A stretch of 64,000 nt of DNA from Conexibacter sp. DBS9H8 (GTDB lineage Bacteria; Actinomycetota; Thermoleophilia; Solirubrobacterales; Solirubrobacteraceae). Positions 15,007 through 24,057 of this stretch are shown piece after piece. Under the pieces are notes generated by a model. The model saw nothing but the letters and a program-made list of their open reading frames with translations, did not search any database and was not told the DNA's origin. The translations under genes were made by a program, and so were the position numbers. Numbering within the stretch: the first letter of the stretch is position 1; each line of letters opens with the position of its first letter. The DNA lies in contig NZ_CP097128.1 in NCBI RefSeq assembly GCF_023330685.1, forward strand, positions 434,001 through 498,000, read 5' to 3'.

Positions 15007-16670
15007 GACGCGCCCGCCGACAGCACGACACACCACCGCCCGCGGCGACCACTCCCGCGGGCAGCCGGCTGGGGATGCCGGGCTCCCGTGGCTGGAGCGC
15101 GGCGGGCGCGGGCTCCTCGCTGCTGGTGCAGGCGCCGACACAGTGGCGCGGCACCTCGGTGCAGGTGTGCGGGCTGTGGCCGTTCTCGACGGGGACGGGG
15201 ACGCCGATGATCGGCGTGCCGATCGGCCGCAGCCTGATCTCGGGGGCGACGCTGTGCGCGGATCCGATCAGCTGGTTTCAGGACGCGAACCTGATCTCGA
15301 ACCCGAGCGTGTTCGTGCTTGGCCGCCCCGGCCTGGGCAAGAGCTCGCTGCTGCGCCGGATGGCGCTCGGGCTGGCGGGGTTCGGCGTCGCGCCGCTGGT
15401 GCTGGGTGACCTGAAGCCTGACTACGTCGACCTCGTGCAGGCGCTCGGCGGGCAGGTGATCCGCTTGGGCCGCGGCCGCGGCTTCTTGAACGTGCTGGAT
15501 CCGGGGGAGGCGCGCGCGGCGGCGGAGCGGCTGACGGGCAAGGCGCGTAGCGAGGTGCTGGCGGACGCGCTCGCGCGCCGGCACACGATGATCGCGACGC
15601 TGATCACGCTCGCGCGCGCGTCAGTCCCGTCAGATCGGGAGGAGATGATCCTCGACCGGGCGCTGCGCGTCCTTGACGACCGCCACGACGGTATCCCGGT
15701 GCTGAGCGATCTGGTCGGCGTGATCGCCGAGGCCCCTGGCGAGCTGCGCGATGTCGCGATGGACCGCGGTGACCGGGTCCGCTACGACGACATCACCGAG
15801 CCGCTGCTCGTGAGCCTGCGAGGGCTGCTTGGCCAGGGGCGGCTGGGAGAGATCTTCAGCCAGCAGTCGACGACCCCGATGCGCCGCGACGTGCCGGTCG
15901 TGTTCGACGTCTCGGCGATCGACGACGGCGAGACCGCGCTGCAGGGCGCGGCGCTGATGGCGTGCTGGTCGACCGGGTTCGGGGCGGTCAACATCGCCAA
16001 CGCGCTCGCCGACGCCGGTCTTGAGCCGCGCCGGCACTACTTCGTGGTCCTCGACGAGCTGTGGCGCGCGCTTCGGTCGGGGCGCGGGATCGTGGACCGC
16101 GTCGACGTGCTGACGCGGTTGAACCGTCAGCGCGGGGTTGGGGTGGTGATGTGCAGCCACACGATGAGCGATCTGCAGGCGCTCGCCTCCGAGGAGGACC
16201 GCCAGAAGGCGCGCGGGTTCGTCGAGCGCTCGGGGATGGTCGCGCTCGCCGGGCTGCCGGCGGCCGAGATGCCGATGCTGACAGCGGTCGTGCCGCTGTC
16301 GGACGCAGAGCAGCAGCTGCTGGCCAGCTGGCAGGACCCGCCGGCATGGACGACGACAGGCGCCGGCGCGACGCCGCCCGGCCGCGGGAACTTCCTGGTC
16401 AAGGTCGGCGGTCGGCCCGGGATCCCGATCCACGTCGGGCTGACCAGCTCCGAGCGCGCGCTGCACGACACCAACCGCCTCTGGCACGAGCACAGCCGCG
16501 TGCAGGCCGCCGCCGAGTTCGACCAGCCCGCCCGAACCGAGCGGCCCGACAGGACCAGCGTCCTGGAGACCGGAGCGCAACTCCAGGCGGGGTCGGCGCT
16601 GTCGACGGCCCGTCCGTGGCGGGCCGCGCAATCGAGAGCAGGCGAGAGGGAGGCGGACAGTGAGCGCTGA
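15003..16670 (+). CDS. VirB4/TraC-like conjugation ATPase
   Basis: A 555-residue P-loop ATPase. Walker A is FVLGRPGLGKSSLLRRMA at about residue 105, and Walker B is HYFVVLDELWRALRSG at about residue 345. A RecA-like ending, HTMSDLQALASEED, follows. It is shorter than classical VirB4 because the N-terminal domain is probably supplied by the upstream SCO6880-like protein. It should energise assembly and substrate movement in the transfer channel. Starts at a GTG overlapping the upstream stop; ends inside the 51-codon gene that follows. Confidence 0.78.
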   Translation: MRRARRQHDTPPPAATTPAGSRLGMPGSRGWSAAGAGSSLLVQAPTQWRGTSVQVCGLWPFSTGTGTPMIGVPIGRSLISGATLCADPISWFQDANLISNPSVFVLGRPGLGKSSLLRRMALGLAGFGVAPLVLGDLKPDYVDLVQALGGQVIRLGRGRGFLNVLDPGEARAAAERLTGKARSEVLADALARRHTMIATLITLARASVPSDREEMILDRALRVLDDRHDGIPVLSDLVGVIAEAPGELRDVAMDRGDRVRYDDITEPLLVSLRGLLGQGRLGEIFSQQSTTPMRRDVPVVFDVSAIDDGETALQGAALMACWSTGFGAVNIANALADAGLEPRRHYFVVLDELWRALRSGRGIVDRVDVLTRLNRQRGVGVVMCSHTMSDLQALASEEDRQKARGFVERSGMVALAGLPAAEMPMLTAVVPLSDAEQQLLASWQDPPAWTTTGAGATPPGRGNFLVKVGGRPGIPIHVGLTSSERALHDTNRLWHEHSRVQAAAEFDQPARTERPDRTSVLETGAQLQAGSALSTARPWRAAQSRAGEREADSER

Positions 16671-16815
16671 GAACCGGTCGATCCCGGTGGTCGAGTCGTA
16701 CTTCGGCGAGGGCGTGTCCCCGCTGCTGGTGGGGGAGCTGATCGGCTCCCCGCACCAGATCTCGCAGCGCCACCACGCGCTGCGCCGCGAGGAGCGCGAC
16801 GGAGGACGGGGATGA
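16660..16815 (+). CDS. 51-residue conserved-position small protein
   Basis: GTG 16660 to TGA 16815. It overlaps the ATPase stop by 11 bases and the TraG-like start by 4 bases (ATGA), so it is embedded in the coupled operon. The product begins SAENRSIPVVESYFGEGV and ends with a charged helix (SQRHHALRREERDGG). It has no membrane segment. I do not recognise the family. Double overlap with two ATPase genes argues that it is translated. Confidence 0.6.
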   Translation: MSAENRSIPVVESYFGEGVSPLLVGELIGSPHQISQRHHALRREERDGGRG

Positions 16816-18536
16816 GCAGCACGTCCCCGCGCTCGGGCGGCCCGCCCCTCGACGCCGAGATCATGCTGCTGTGGGGCGCGATCACGGTCGTGTTCGGGAC
16901 CGTGCTGGTCCTCGTCGGCGCCACTCACCTGGCGATGCTCCTCGACGGCAGCCGCGAGCGGCTGCCCGCCAATCCGGTCGCGCTGGCGATCGACCTGGCC
17001 CGCGGCAGGTCGCGGTGGCCAGCGGACGCGACCGCGATCGCCGCCGCCCTCGCCGGCCTGCTGCTCGCCACCGTCACGGCGGTCGCGTGGCGCTGGCAGC
17101 GCTCCCAGCGCCGGCACGTCGACCGGGCGGCGCGGTGGATGGGCCGCGGCACCGACGTCGAGCGCCTGACCGCCCGGCGCGCCGCGGCGACCGCACAGCG
17201 GCTCGGGGTCGAACAGCCCGGGCTGCCGATCGGGCGGGCGGGCGGGGGTGGCCGGATGCTCTACATGGGCTGGGAGGACGTCGCGGTCGACGTGTGGGGC
17301 CCGCGGACGGGGAAGACGACGAGCCGCGCGATCCCGTCGATCCTCGCCGCGCCGGGCGCAGTGCTGGCGACGTCGAACAAGCGCGACCTGGTGGACGCTA
17401 GCCGGGACGTGCGCGCCGAGCGCGGGCGGGTGTGGGTGTTCGACCCACAGGGGATCGCCGGGGAGCGGCCGTCCTGGTGGTGGAACCCGATCAGCTACGT
17501 GACCGACGAGGTCCGCGCGATCGAGATGGCCGACGTGTTCGCCCTGGCCAGCCGGGAGGTCGGCGCCAGGACCGATGCGTTCTTCGACACCGCCGGACAG
17601 AACCTCGTCGCCCAACTGCTGCTCGCCGCGGCGCTTGACCGTCGCGAGCTGACGCAGGTGTATCTGTGGCTGAGCGCGGAGACCGACGACGAGCCGGTCC
17701 AGATCCTGACCGAGCACGGCTACCAGGTGATCGCCGGCGCGCTGCAGGCGCAGATCAACGCGCCGGAGAAGCAGCGCGGCGGCGTGTTCGGCACCGCGCG
17801 GGAGATGTGCGCGTTCATGACCAACCGCGACGCGATGGCGTGGGTCACTCCGCCGCGCGATCACCGACCGCAGTTCGACCCGCGGGCGTTCGCCTCCTCG
17901 ACGGACACGCTCTACAGCCTCTCGAAGGAGGGCAAGGCCGGTGCCGGCCCGCTCGTCACCGGGCTGACGCTGGCGGTCTGCGAGGCGGCCGAGGACCTCG
18001 CGAAGACCTGCCGCGGCGGACGGCTGCCGGTGCCGATGGTGGCGGTGCTCGACGAGGCGGCGAACGTATGCCGCTGGCGCAAGCTGCCCGACCTGTACTC
18101 CCATTACGGGTCGCGGGGGATCCTGCTGATGACGATCCTTCAGTCCTTCTCGCAGGGCGTGGAGGCATGGGGGCGCGACGGGATGCGCAAGCTGTGGAGC
18201 GCCGCGACCGTGAAGGTGTACGGCGGTGGGGTGACCGAGGTCGAGTTCCTCGAGGAGCTCTCCAAGCTGGTCGGCGAGTACGACCAGCTGAACCGGTCGG
18301 ACACTCGCTCCTACCGGCAGGGCCGCTCAAGCAACAGGCAGGTGCGCCCGGCGCGGATCCTCGACGTAGCCGACCTCGCGTCGATGCCGCAGGGGCGGAT
18401 CGTCGTGATCGCCTCCGGCACCCGGCCGACGCTCGCGACCCCGATCCCGTGGATGGCCGGGACCGACGCCGCGAAGGTGAGAGCGTCGCTTCAGGCGCAC
18501 GACCCGGTGAACGACGCCCGCGAAGGGGTGGCGTGA
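16812..18536 (+). CDS. VirD4/TraG-type coupling ATPase
   Basis: A 574-residue coupling protein. Two N-terminal membrane helices (LLWGAITVVFGTVLVLVGAT, ATAIAAALAGLLLATVTAVA) are followed by Walker A WGPRTGKTTSRAI near residue 165. Further on are FDPQGIAGERPSWWWNPI, Walker B VAVLDEAANVCRW near residue 410, and the TraM-recognition-like LMTILQSFSQG. It should bring substrate DNA-protein complexes to the channel. Starts at an ATG overlapping the 51-residue gene and ends on the DUF4913 start. Confidence 0.82.
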   Translation: MSSTSPRSGGPPLDAEIMLLWGAITVVFGTVLVLVGATHLAMLLDGSRERLPANPVALAIDLARGRSRWPADATAIAAALAGLLLATVTAVAWRWQRSQRRHVDRAARWMGRGTDVERLTARRAAATAQRLGVEQPGLPIGRAGGGGRMLYMGWEDVAVDVWGPRTGKTTSRAIPSILAAPGAVLATSNKRDLVDASRDVRAERGRVWVFDPQGIAGERPSWWWNPISYVTDEVRAIEMADVFALASREVGARTDAFFDTAGQNLVAQLLLAAALDRRELTQVYLWLSAETDDEPVQILTEHGYQVIAGALQAQINAPEKQRGGVFGTAREMCAFMTNRDAMAWVTPPRDHRPQFDPRAFASSTDTLYSLSKEGKAGAGPLVTGLTLAVCEAAEDLAKTCRGGRLPVPMVAVLDEAANVCRWRKLPDLYSHYGSRGILLMTILQSFSQGVEAWGRDGMRKLWSAATVKVYGGGVTEVEFLEELSKLVGEYDQLNRSDTRSYRQGRSSNRQVRPARILDVADLASMPQGRIVVIASGTRPTLATPIPWMAGTDAAKVRASLQAHDPVNDAREGVA

Positions 18537-19015
18537 CGGTGGGCGCCGAGGACCTCTACGAGGGCTACGAGCCGGCGCCCGGGTTCGACGCCGCCCCCGA
18601 GTTCGACGACGGCGAGCGACCCGCACCGGCGGGCGGGGAGAACGTGCCCGAGCCGGTGTACGGGTCGCTTGAGCAGTTCGTGTCCGAGTACCTGCTGCCG
18701 CTGTATCGGCGTCCGGTGTCGGGGAACGGGGCGACCTGGTGCGCGGAGTGGTGGCGCCACCCCGAGGCGTGGGTGCGCCTCGATTCGATCTGGCGGGCGT
18801 GGGAGTACCTGCGGCTCGATCCGGCGACGGGCATGTCGGTGTGGCTGCGCGACCACGCCGACCCGCACATGGCGATGCTGCTGTCGGCCGACGGCCCGTT
18901 CCGCGGCTGCAAGCCCGACGAGCACGCCCGCCGCCCGCTGCAACCGCTGCCGAGCACCCCGATCCCCGCCGACACCCCCGATCCAACCCGGCCGGCCGGC
19001 GGGCAGGGGGGCTGA
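18533..19015 (+). CDS. DUF4913 family protein
   Basis: A 160-residue protein. After an acidic N-terminus (EDLYEGYEPAPGFDAAPEF) the DUF4913 domain is clear: EQFVSEYLLPLYRRPV, WCAEWWRHPEAWVRLDSIWRAWE and MSVWLRDHADPHMAMLLS. This tryptophan-rich family is widespread in actinobacterial mobile elements next to TraG-type ATPases; its biochemical role is unknown. GTG 18533 overlaps the previous stop, and the stop overlaps the next ATG. Confidence 0.82.
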   Translation: MTVGAEDLYEGYEPAPGFDAAPEFDDGERPAPAGGENVPEPVYGSLEQFVSEYLLPLYRRPVSGNGATWCAEWWRHPEAWVRLDSIWRAWEYLRLDPATGMSVWLRDHADPHMAMLLSADGPFRGCKPDEHARRPLQPLPSTPIPADTPDPTRPAGGQGG

Positions 19016-20244
19016 TGCGGGTCCTGGCGATCGCGCTCGCCGCCGGCTTGCTCACCTTGCTCGGCCTGCTGCTCGGGCTGGCGGTGCTGGTCGCCGCGAT
19101 CAGCGGCGAGGCGAGCGGCGGCTGTCAGGCGTCGGGGCCGAGCGCGGACGGGGAGCCGCCGCTGATTCAGTACTACATCGACGCCGCGGCCCGCTACAGC
19201 CTGGGGCCGGACGGGTACGCGTACCTGGGCGCGATCAACGAGGTCGAGACGAAGTTCGGGACCGACCTGGCGGTGTCGAGCGCCGGGGCGATCGGCTGGA
19301 TGCAGTTCGAGCCGGGGACGTGGGCGCGGTACGCGGTGTCTGTCACCGACCCCTCGGCGCCGGCAGACCCCGGCGATCCACAGGACGCGATCTACACCGC
19401 CGCCCGCTATCTGGCAGCGAGCGGCGCGCCCGGCAACTGGCCGGCGGCGATCTTCGCGTACAACCACGCCGGCTGGTACGTCGCCGAGGTGCAGTCCTAC
19501 GCGCTGCGCTACAGCGGCCCCGCCGGGCTGCGGCTGCTCGCTCAGGACATCGCGGCGGTCTGGGGCGGCCAGCAGCCGGCGATCCCCGCCACGGCTGGCA
19601 CGACGGTGCTGGCCAGCTACCACCCGACCACCAGCACCTCGGGCACGAGCGCAGCGGCAGCAAGATCGGCGGTCGGCTGCTCCGGTGTGGGGCCGATCGA
19701 TGTCGCGCCCGTGCCCGGCCGGGTGGCGGTGATCATGCCCAACGGCCTCGCGCGCCCGCCCGCGGACGCGCCGGTGGCGGTGCAGGCGATGGTCGCGGCC
19801 GGCGATCGGATCGTCGACTTCCCCTACAGCTGGGGCGGCGGGCACTGCGTCGCGGCGATGAACCAGCAGCAGCCCGACCCGCAGGCGTGCCCGGGCTCGC
19901 AGGAGAACGGCGGCCCCGGCTATGACTGCTCCAGCTCGACCAGCTACGTCTTGTGGGGCGGCGGCCAGGCAGCCCTGCTCGGTGAGCAGCCGCAGACCTC
20001 CGGGGCGCTTGCCGGGATCGGCGCTGCGGGAGTTGGGCGGTGGGTGACGTGGATGGCGAACGCCGGGCACGTCTACATCGAGGTCGCCGGCATCTGGCTG
20101 AACACCGAGAACGGCCCGTGGCTGCACTCGCCGCCGCAACCGCCAGCCGCCCCGAGCGCGACCGGCCCGCGGTGGTCGACCGGCAACACGCTGGACTCGC
20201 TCACCCGGACGGGCTACGTCCCTCGACACCCGCCGGGCCTGTGA
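19015..20244 (+). CDS. Two-domain peptidoglycan hydrolase: lytic transglycosylase plus NlpC/P60-like
   Basis: A 409-residue protein with an N-terminal signal-anchor (VLAIALAAGLLTLLGLLLGL). The first domain is a soluble lytic transglycosylase: AINEVETKFGTDLAV with the catalytic Glu, then AGAIGWMQFEPGTW. The second has NlpC/P60 features: FPYSWGGGH, GYDCSSSTSYVLWGGG (Cys) and AGHVYIEVAGIWL (His). Such VirB1-like enzymes open the cell wall for the transfer channel by cutting glycan and probably peptide bonds. Overlaps both neighbours. Confidence 0.82.
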   Translation: MRVLAIALAAGLLTLLGLLLGLAVLVAAISGEASGGCQASGPSADGEPPLIQYYIDAAARYSLGPDGYAYLGAINEVETKFGTDLAVSSAGAIGWMQFEPGTWARYAVSVTDPSAPADPGDPQDAIYTAARYLAASGAPGNWPAAIFAYNHAGWYVAEVQSYALRYSGPAGLRLLAQDIAAVWGGQQPAIPATAGTTVLASYHPTTSTSGTSAAAARSAVGCSGVGPIDVAPVPGRVAVIMPNGLARPPADAPVAVQAMVAAGDRIVDFPYSWGGGHCVAAMNQQQPDPQACPGSQENGGPGYDCSSSTSYVLWGGGQAALLGEQPQTSGALAGIGAAGVGRWVTWMANAGHVYIEVAGIWLNTENGPWLHSPPQPPAAPSATGPRWSTGNTLDSLTRTGYVPRHPPGL

Positions 20245-21071
20245 GATCACCCGGACTCATCCCCGGCGGAGCGCTGCTCACCACCCTTTGCGCGATCGCC
20301 GCCGCCGGGGCGGTGCTCCTGGACCGCGCGCTAACCCACGCGCCGAGGCGCCCGGCCGCCGTGGCCGCTCCCCTTCCGGCGCGTCCGCCCGCGGGGACAG
20401 CAGCGCAGCAGCTGACCCTGAGCCAGGTCGAGCGGGCGTTCGCCGCAAGCTACGCCCTGTACCTCGATGGCGCGGCGATCGGCGTGCTGCACGACGCGAG
20501 CCTCACCGCCCGCGCGCAGGCGCGCTCCGGCGGCCGGATCCCGGCCGCGTTCCGTGACGGGACGCTGCGAGTCGCTGCCGTGTCGGGTTCCTCGAGCCCG
20601 TTCTCCGCGCGGGCGCAGCTCGTGCTGGCCAACCGGGAGGAGCGCTACCCGCTCGTCGTGCAGCTGCTGCACGAGCAGCACGGCTGGCAGGTGGCGCAGC
20701 TTCAGCCGCCGGACCTGACGATCGACGAAACGGTCAAGCCCGTCGCCGGGGTCAACATGCCGAGCGCCGCGCAGGAGGCGACGCGTCGCTTCGCGATCGC
20801 GTACGCCGCCTACCGCGCCGGCGTCGCGCCGCTGCCGGCGGGGATGACCGCCGCCGCCGTCGCGGCGATCAGGAGCCGCGAGGACACGCTGGCCGGAGTG
20901 CGGCTCCCGGCGATGCGCCCGCGGCTTGTGTCCGTGTCCTACGGGCCTCTGAACGAGGACGAGTTCGCTGCCACCGCGACCGTGCGCTTCGGCGCGACCG
21001 CGGAGCGCTTCTCGCTCCTCATGCAGCTGCGCAAGCAGACAGGAGGGTGGCTGTGCGCCGCGTTCCTGTGA
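20241..21071 (+). CDS. Membrane-anchored tandem-domain protein, VirB8/TcpC-like
   Basis: A 276-residue protein with one N-terminal helix (LLTTLCAIAAAGAVLLDRAL) and then two domains that resemble each other. Domain 1 has VERAFAASYALYLDG to EERYPLVVQLLHEQHGWQVAQL; domain 2 has ATRRFAIAYAAYRAG to AERFSLLMQLRKQTGGWLCAAFL. A membrane helix plus two NTF2-like domains is the layout of TcpC, the VirB8-type channel protein of Gram-positive conjugation systems. The fold is inferred from pattern, not from a search. GTG 20241 overlaps the previous stop. Confidence 0.55.
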   Translation: MRSPGLIPGGALLTTLCAIAAAGAVLLDRALTHAPRRPAAVAAPLPARPPAGTAAQQLTLSQVERAFAASYALYLDGAAIGVLHDASLTARAQARSGGRIPAAFRDGTLRVAAVSGSSSPFSARAQLVLANREERYPLVVQLLHEQHGWQVAQLQPPDLTIDETVKPVAGVNMPSAAQEATRRFAIAYAAYRAGVAPLPAGMTAAAVAAIRSREDTLAGVRLPAMRPRLVSVSYGPLNEDEFAATATVRFGATAERFSLLMQLRKQTGGWLCAAFL

Positions 21072-21122
21072 ACCCCGGGCCGCCGCGCGGTGGCCCCAAT
21101 CACACCCTCAAGGAGGGGAGCA

Positions 21123-21587
21123 GTGAGCAATCACATCCATCTGATCGGCCGGTTGACCGCCGACCCGGAACTCAAAGCGCTGGCCAACGGCAACTCCGTC
21201 TGCCACCTGCGGCTCGCCGTCGACGGGATGGCACCCGGCCGCGAGACCGGGTACATCAACGTCTCGACGTTCGGCGCCTCAGGCGAAGCCGCAGCCCGGA
21301 CCCTTACGAAGGGGTGGCTGGTCGCCGTCGACGGCCGCCTGGAGCAGCACGCCTGGGAGAAGAACGACGAGCGACGCACCAGCTACGCGGTCGTCGGGAA
21401 CGTCGAGTTCCTCGCCGCGCCGCGCGCCAGCGGACGCGAGCAGGAGGTAGCGCAGGAGACGCAGGCCGAGACCGAGACCGCGAAGGAGGGCGAGAGACCG
21501 TCGCCGTCTGAGCCTGGCTTCGCGCTGCGGGCAGAGCGGCTGGCTGCGACCACGGCCGCGGCGGCCGGGGTGGGCGTCGACTGGTGA
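21123..21587 (+). CDS. ssb: Single-stranded DNA-binding protein
   Basis: A 154-residue SSB with an OB fold: SNHIHLIGRLTADPELKALA, SVCHLRLAVDG, YINVSTFGASGEAAARTL, GWLVAVDGRLEQHAWEK and YAVVGNVEFLAA. The tail is acidic/Ala-rich but lacks the usual DDIPF tip, ending GVGVDW. An excellent Shine-Dalgarno (AAGGAGGGG, 21110-21118) precedes GTG 21123. It is an element-encoded SSB that probably protects the transferred strand. Confidence 0.88.
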   Translation: MSNHIHLIGRLTADPELKALANGNSVCHLRLAVDGMAPGRETGYINVSTFGASGEAAARTLTKGWLVAVDGRLEQHAWEKNDERRTSYAVVGNVEFLAAPRASGREQEVAQETQAETETAKEGERPSPSEPGFALRAERLAATTAAAAGVGVDW

Positions 21588-21647
21588 GAGACCGGTTGGG
21601 CGCCCGGCACATGATGCTGCCGGGCGCCCGTACCGCTTCGCGGACGA

Positions 21648-22685
21648 GTGTTGACACTGATGGCTGACGAGCTCGAGCGCTACCTGCAGCTGCTCGGCGG
21701 CCGGGCCCGCGCCGGTGAGCTGCTGGAGATCCGCTACAGGATCCCCGAGGGCATGGGCCGCCGGTTCGTTCAGGCCTGCGAGGTACGGGCGGCCGCCCGC
21801 ACGATCCGGGCGCTGGCGTCGGGCAGCGACACGTTCGTGGGTGTGCTCCCGCGCGTGCGCCCACGCGGCCGCCTCGACGACATCGCACCGTTCGCCACCG
21901 TCGCGTGGGTCGACTGCGACACCCACGCCTCCACCCGCACGCTCGCGTCGCTGCGCTGCCCGCCGACGATGCTGGTCGCGTCCGGGAGCGAGGATCACCG
22001 CCACGCCTACTGGTTGTTGCGCGCGCCGGTCGACCTGCCCGGGCTCGAGCGGCTCAACCGCACGCTCGCGCTCGCGCTCGGCGCCGACGCTGGCGTGGTC
22101 ACAAAGCCGCACACGATCCTCAGACCGCCCACCTCCCTGAATCACAAGCATGCGCCGCCGCGAGCGGTGCGCCTGCTCGACATCGACCCCAGCCGCGCCT
22201 ACGACCCTGCCGAGCTGACCGACGGGCTGCACGCCCCGAGCCCACCGGCGCCGACCGACGTCCGCCGGGACGTGGTCCCTGCCTGGCCTCGGCGGGCCAG
22301 GCAGGAGGGCGACGAGTCGGTGTATGAGCGGCTGAGAGAGCTTCCGGCAGCGGAGTACGTGCGCGCGCTGACGGGCCGGGAGCCGAACCGCGAAGGGAAG
22401 GTGCGCTGCGTCTTTCACGAGGAGCGCACCCCCTCGCTGCAGCTCTACCCGGACGGCAGCTGGTGCTGTTTCGGGTGCGGCCGGGGCGGGACGATCGTGG
22501 ACTTCGCGGCCGGCATCTGGGGACTTGGCACCAAAGGCCCCGACTTCCTGCGCGTCCGCGACCGGCTCGCTGAGGAGCTGCTCGGCGCCCGGCCGGCGAG
22601 CGGGCGGGCGGAGATGGAGGCGCGAGGCGTCCGGCGCCTGCCGCGCGCACATTCGATGAAGGAGGAGGAGGAGGAGGCGAGATGA
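21648..22685 (+). CDS. Primase-like protein with CHC2 zinc finger
   Basis: A ~345-residue protein. The N-terminal half resembles RepB/AEP-type plasmid primases (TVAWVDCDTHASTRTLASL, MLVASGSEDHRHAYWLL, TILRPPTSLNHKH). The C-terminal half has a DnaG-type CHC2 zinc finger (VRCVFHEERTPSLQLY, then WCCFGCGRGGTIVDF). It is expected to prime replication of the element. The start is GTG 21648 or ATG 21660. The end encodes a Glu run from a GGA repeat that also serves as a strong Shine-Dalgarno for the next gene. Confidence 0.72.
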   Translation: MLTLMADELERYLQLLGGRARAGELLEIRYRIPEGMGRRFVQACEVRAAARTIRALASGSDTFVGVLPRVRPRGRLDDIAPFATVAWVDCDTHASTRTLASLRCPPTMLVASGSEDHRHAYWLLRAPVDLPGLERLNRTLALALGADAGVVTKPHTILRPPTSLNHKHAPPRAVRLLDIDPSRAYDPAELTDGLHAPSPPAPTDVRRDVVPAWPRRARQEGDESVYERLRELPAAEYVRALTGREPNREGKVRCVFHEERTPSLQLYPDGSWCCFGCGRGGTIVDFAAGIWGLGTKGPDFLRVRDRLAEELLGARPASGRAEMEARGVRRLPRAHSMKEEEEEAR

Positions 22686-23353
22686 TGCATGAGCCCGACG
22701 GTGTCGCCGAGGAGGTGGAGCAGCTGCTGCAGCGCGGCGGTCAGGCCGCCGCTGAGGTCGCCCGCAACCGGGCGCTGCGCCGTGCGCAGGAGCTGCACGA
22801 GCGCGCTAGGGAGAGCGAGCAGCGAACCCGCGAGGCACAGGCGCGGTTCGAGGCCGAGCGCCAGGCCGCTCGGGCGCAGCTCGCCGGCGTCGAACACGAG
22901 CACTGGTGGGAGCACGCCAGCGCCCGGGAGATCGTCGACGCCTGGGGCACCGCTCAGCAGTGGCGCGAGCACGACCCACTCGCCGACCGCGCCTCGACCC
23001 ACATGCGCGCCGAGATGATCGAGCGCTTCGGCGTCGACCCGCTGCGAGTCGGGGAGGAGCCGCAGACGGCTTCTGACCCTCCCGACACCGGCCACTACGC
23101 AGCCCACGACGTGACGGCGGAGGAGGTGCGCTCGTGGGATGCCGAGGTCGAGCAGCCCGGCCCGGTCGGCGAGCGCGGCCGAGAGCTTCAGGCGACGCTC
23201 GCCGAGCTGCGCGAAAGCCGGCGCCTCGGCGAGGCCGCCGGGCAGGCGACGGTCGCCGACACCGTCCGCCAGGGCGCTCCGCAGCGCCCCCCGCGCGCCC
23301 GCCGCGGCCGCGGCGGCCCGCAGCTCGGCGCCGAGCGGGAGCGCGGCCGATGA
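22682..23353 (+). CDS. Coiled-coil ICE protein of unknown function
   Basis: A 223-residue, highly charged protein. Residues ~5-70 form a long heptad helix (EEVEQLLQRGGQAAAEVARN, ERARESEQRTREAQARF). A middle block follows (EHWWEHASAREIVDAWGTAQ) and then a basic tail (RPPRARRGRGGP). No family is recognised. It overlaps the primase stop by four bases and is preceded by the (GGA)n Shine-Dalgarno. A role in DNA processing is guessed from position only. Confidence 0.5.
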   Translation: MMHEPDGVAEEVEQLLQRGGQAAAEVARNRALRRAQELHERARESEQRTREAQARFEAERQAARAQLAGVEHEHWWEHASAREIVDAWGTAQQWREHDPLADRASTHMRAEMIERFGVDPLRVGEEPQTASDPPDTGHYAAHDVTAEEVRSWDAEVEQPGPVGERGRELQATLAELRESRRLGEAAGQATVADTVRQGAPQRPPRARRGRGGPQLGAERERGR

Positions 23354-24057
23354 GCGGCACCGAGGTCTCGACGCGTGTCCTGGTCCTCGACGGAGACCCC
23401 GAGCGAGGTCTGGGCCGTGTCCGGCAGCTACTGCTCGACGGCTTCGACGCCGAGTCGCTGACCCGGGAGAGCGTCGCGCGCGAGCGGCTCGCCGACATCG
23501 AGCTCGTCGTCCTCGGCGACCTGCAGGGATCGGCCGCCGCGTCCCTGGCAATGCTCCGTGACGTGCGCGCCGGGCGGATCGAGCGCGTCAACCAGCGGCT
23601 GCGAGCGATCGCGCTGGCCGACAGCGAACCGCAGATCCTGAGCGCCTACCAGGCCGGCGCCGACATGACACTCCCCCGAGCGGTGTCGGGAACGCTCCTG
23701 TCGGCCAGCATCGCCGCGCTCGCACGCCGCAGCTGGCCGACCGTGGACGTGGTGCGCCTCGGCGCCCTCGAGGTCGACCGCGCCGGTCGCACCGCACAGA
23801 TCGACGGGCGGGCGGTGAAGCTGACCGCCCGCGAGTTCGATCTCCTCGACACGCTCGCCAAGGCGCCCGGGCGGGTGTTCACCCGCGAGGAGCTCTCGCG
23901 CGAAGTGTGGGGGCAGCGGCACCTGCAGGGCTCGCGAGCGATCGATACGACCGCGCATCGGATGGCGAGCAAGCTGCGAGGCGCGGGCGCGCAGCGCGCG
24001 CTGATTCAGAACGTATGGGGGCAGGGCTACAAGCTGAACGAAGGGAGCCAACGATGA
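23350..24057 (+). CDS. OmpR/PhoB-type response regulator, atypical receiver
   Basis: A 235-residue protein. The receiver-like half (RVLVLDGDPERGLGRVRQLL, LVVLGDLQGSAAASL, YQAGADMTLPRAV) keeps an Asp at the expected acceptor strand but lacks the conserved Lys before Pro. The C-terminal winged helix is clear: LTAREFDLLDTLAKAPGRVF, REELSREVWG, RAIDTTAHRMASKLR and VWGQGYKL. No histidine kinase is adjacent. It is probably an orphan regulator of the transfer genes. Confidence 0.78.
   Translation: MSGTEVSTRVLVLDGDPERGLGRVRQLLLDGFDAESLTRESVARERLADIELVVLGDLQGSAAASLAMLRDVRAGRIERVNQRLRAIALADSEPQILSAYQAGADMTLPRAVSGTLLSASIAALARRSWPTVDVVRLGALEVDRAGRTAQIDGRAVKLTAREFDLLDTLAKAPGRVFTREELSREVWGQRHLQGSRAIDTTAHRMASKLRGAGAQRALIQNVWGQGYKLNEGSQR

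Noticed and set aside
15630..18104. 824-codon minus-strand open frame opposite the VirB4-like and VirD4-like genes
   Set aside because: GC-rich antisense shadow: rich in Arg, Gln, His and Asp with no domain; the plus strand encodes clear ATPases.
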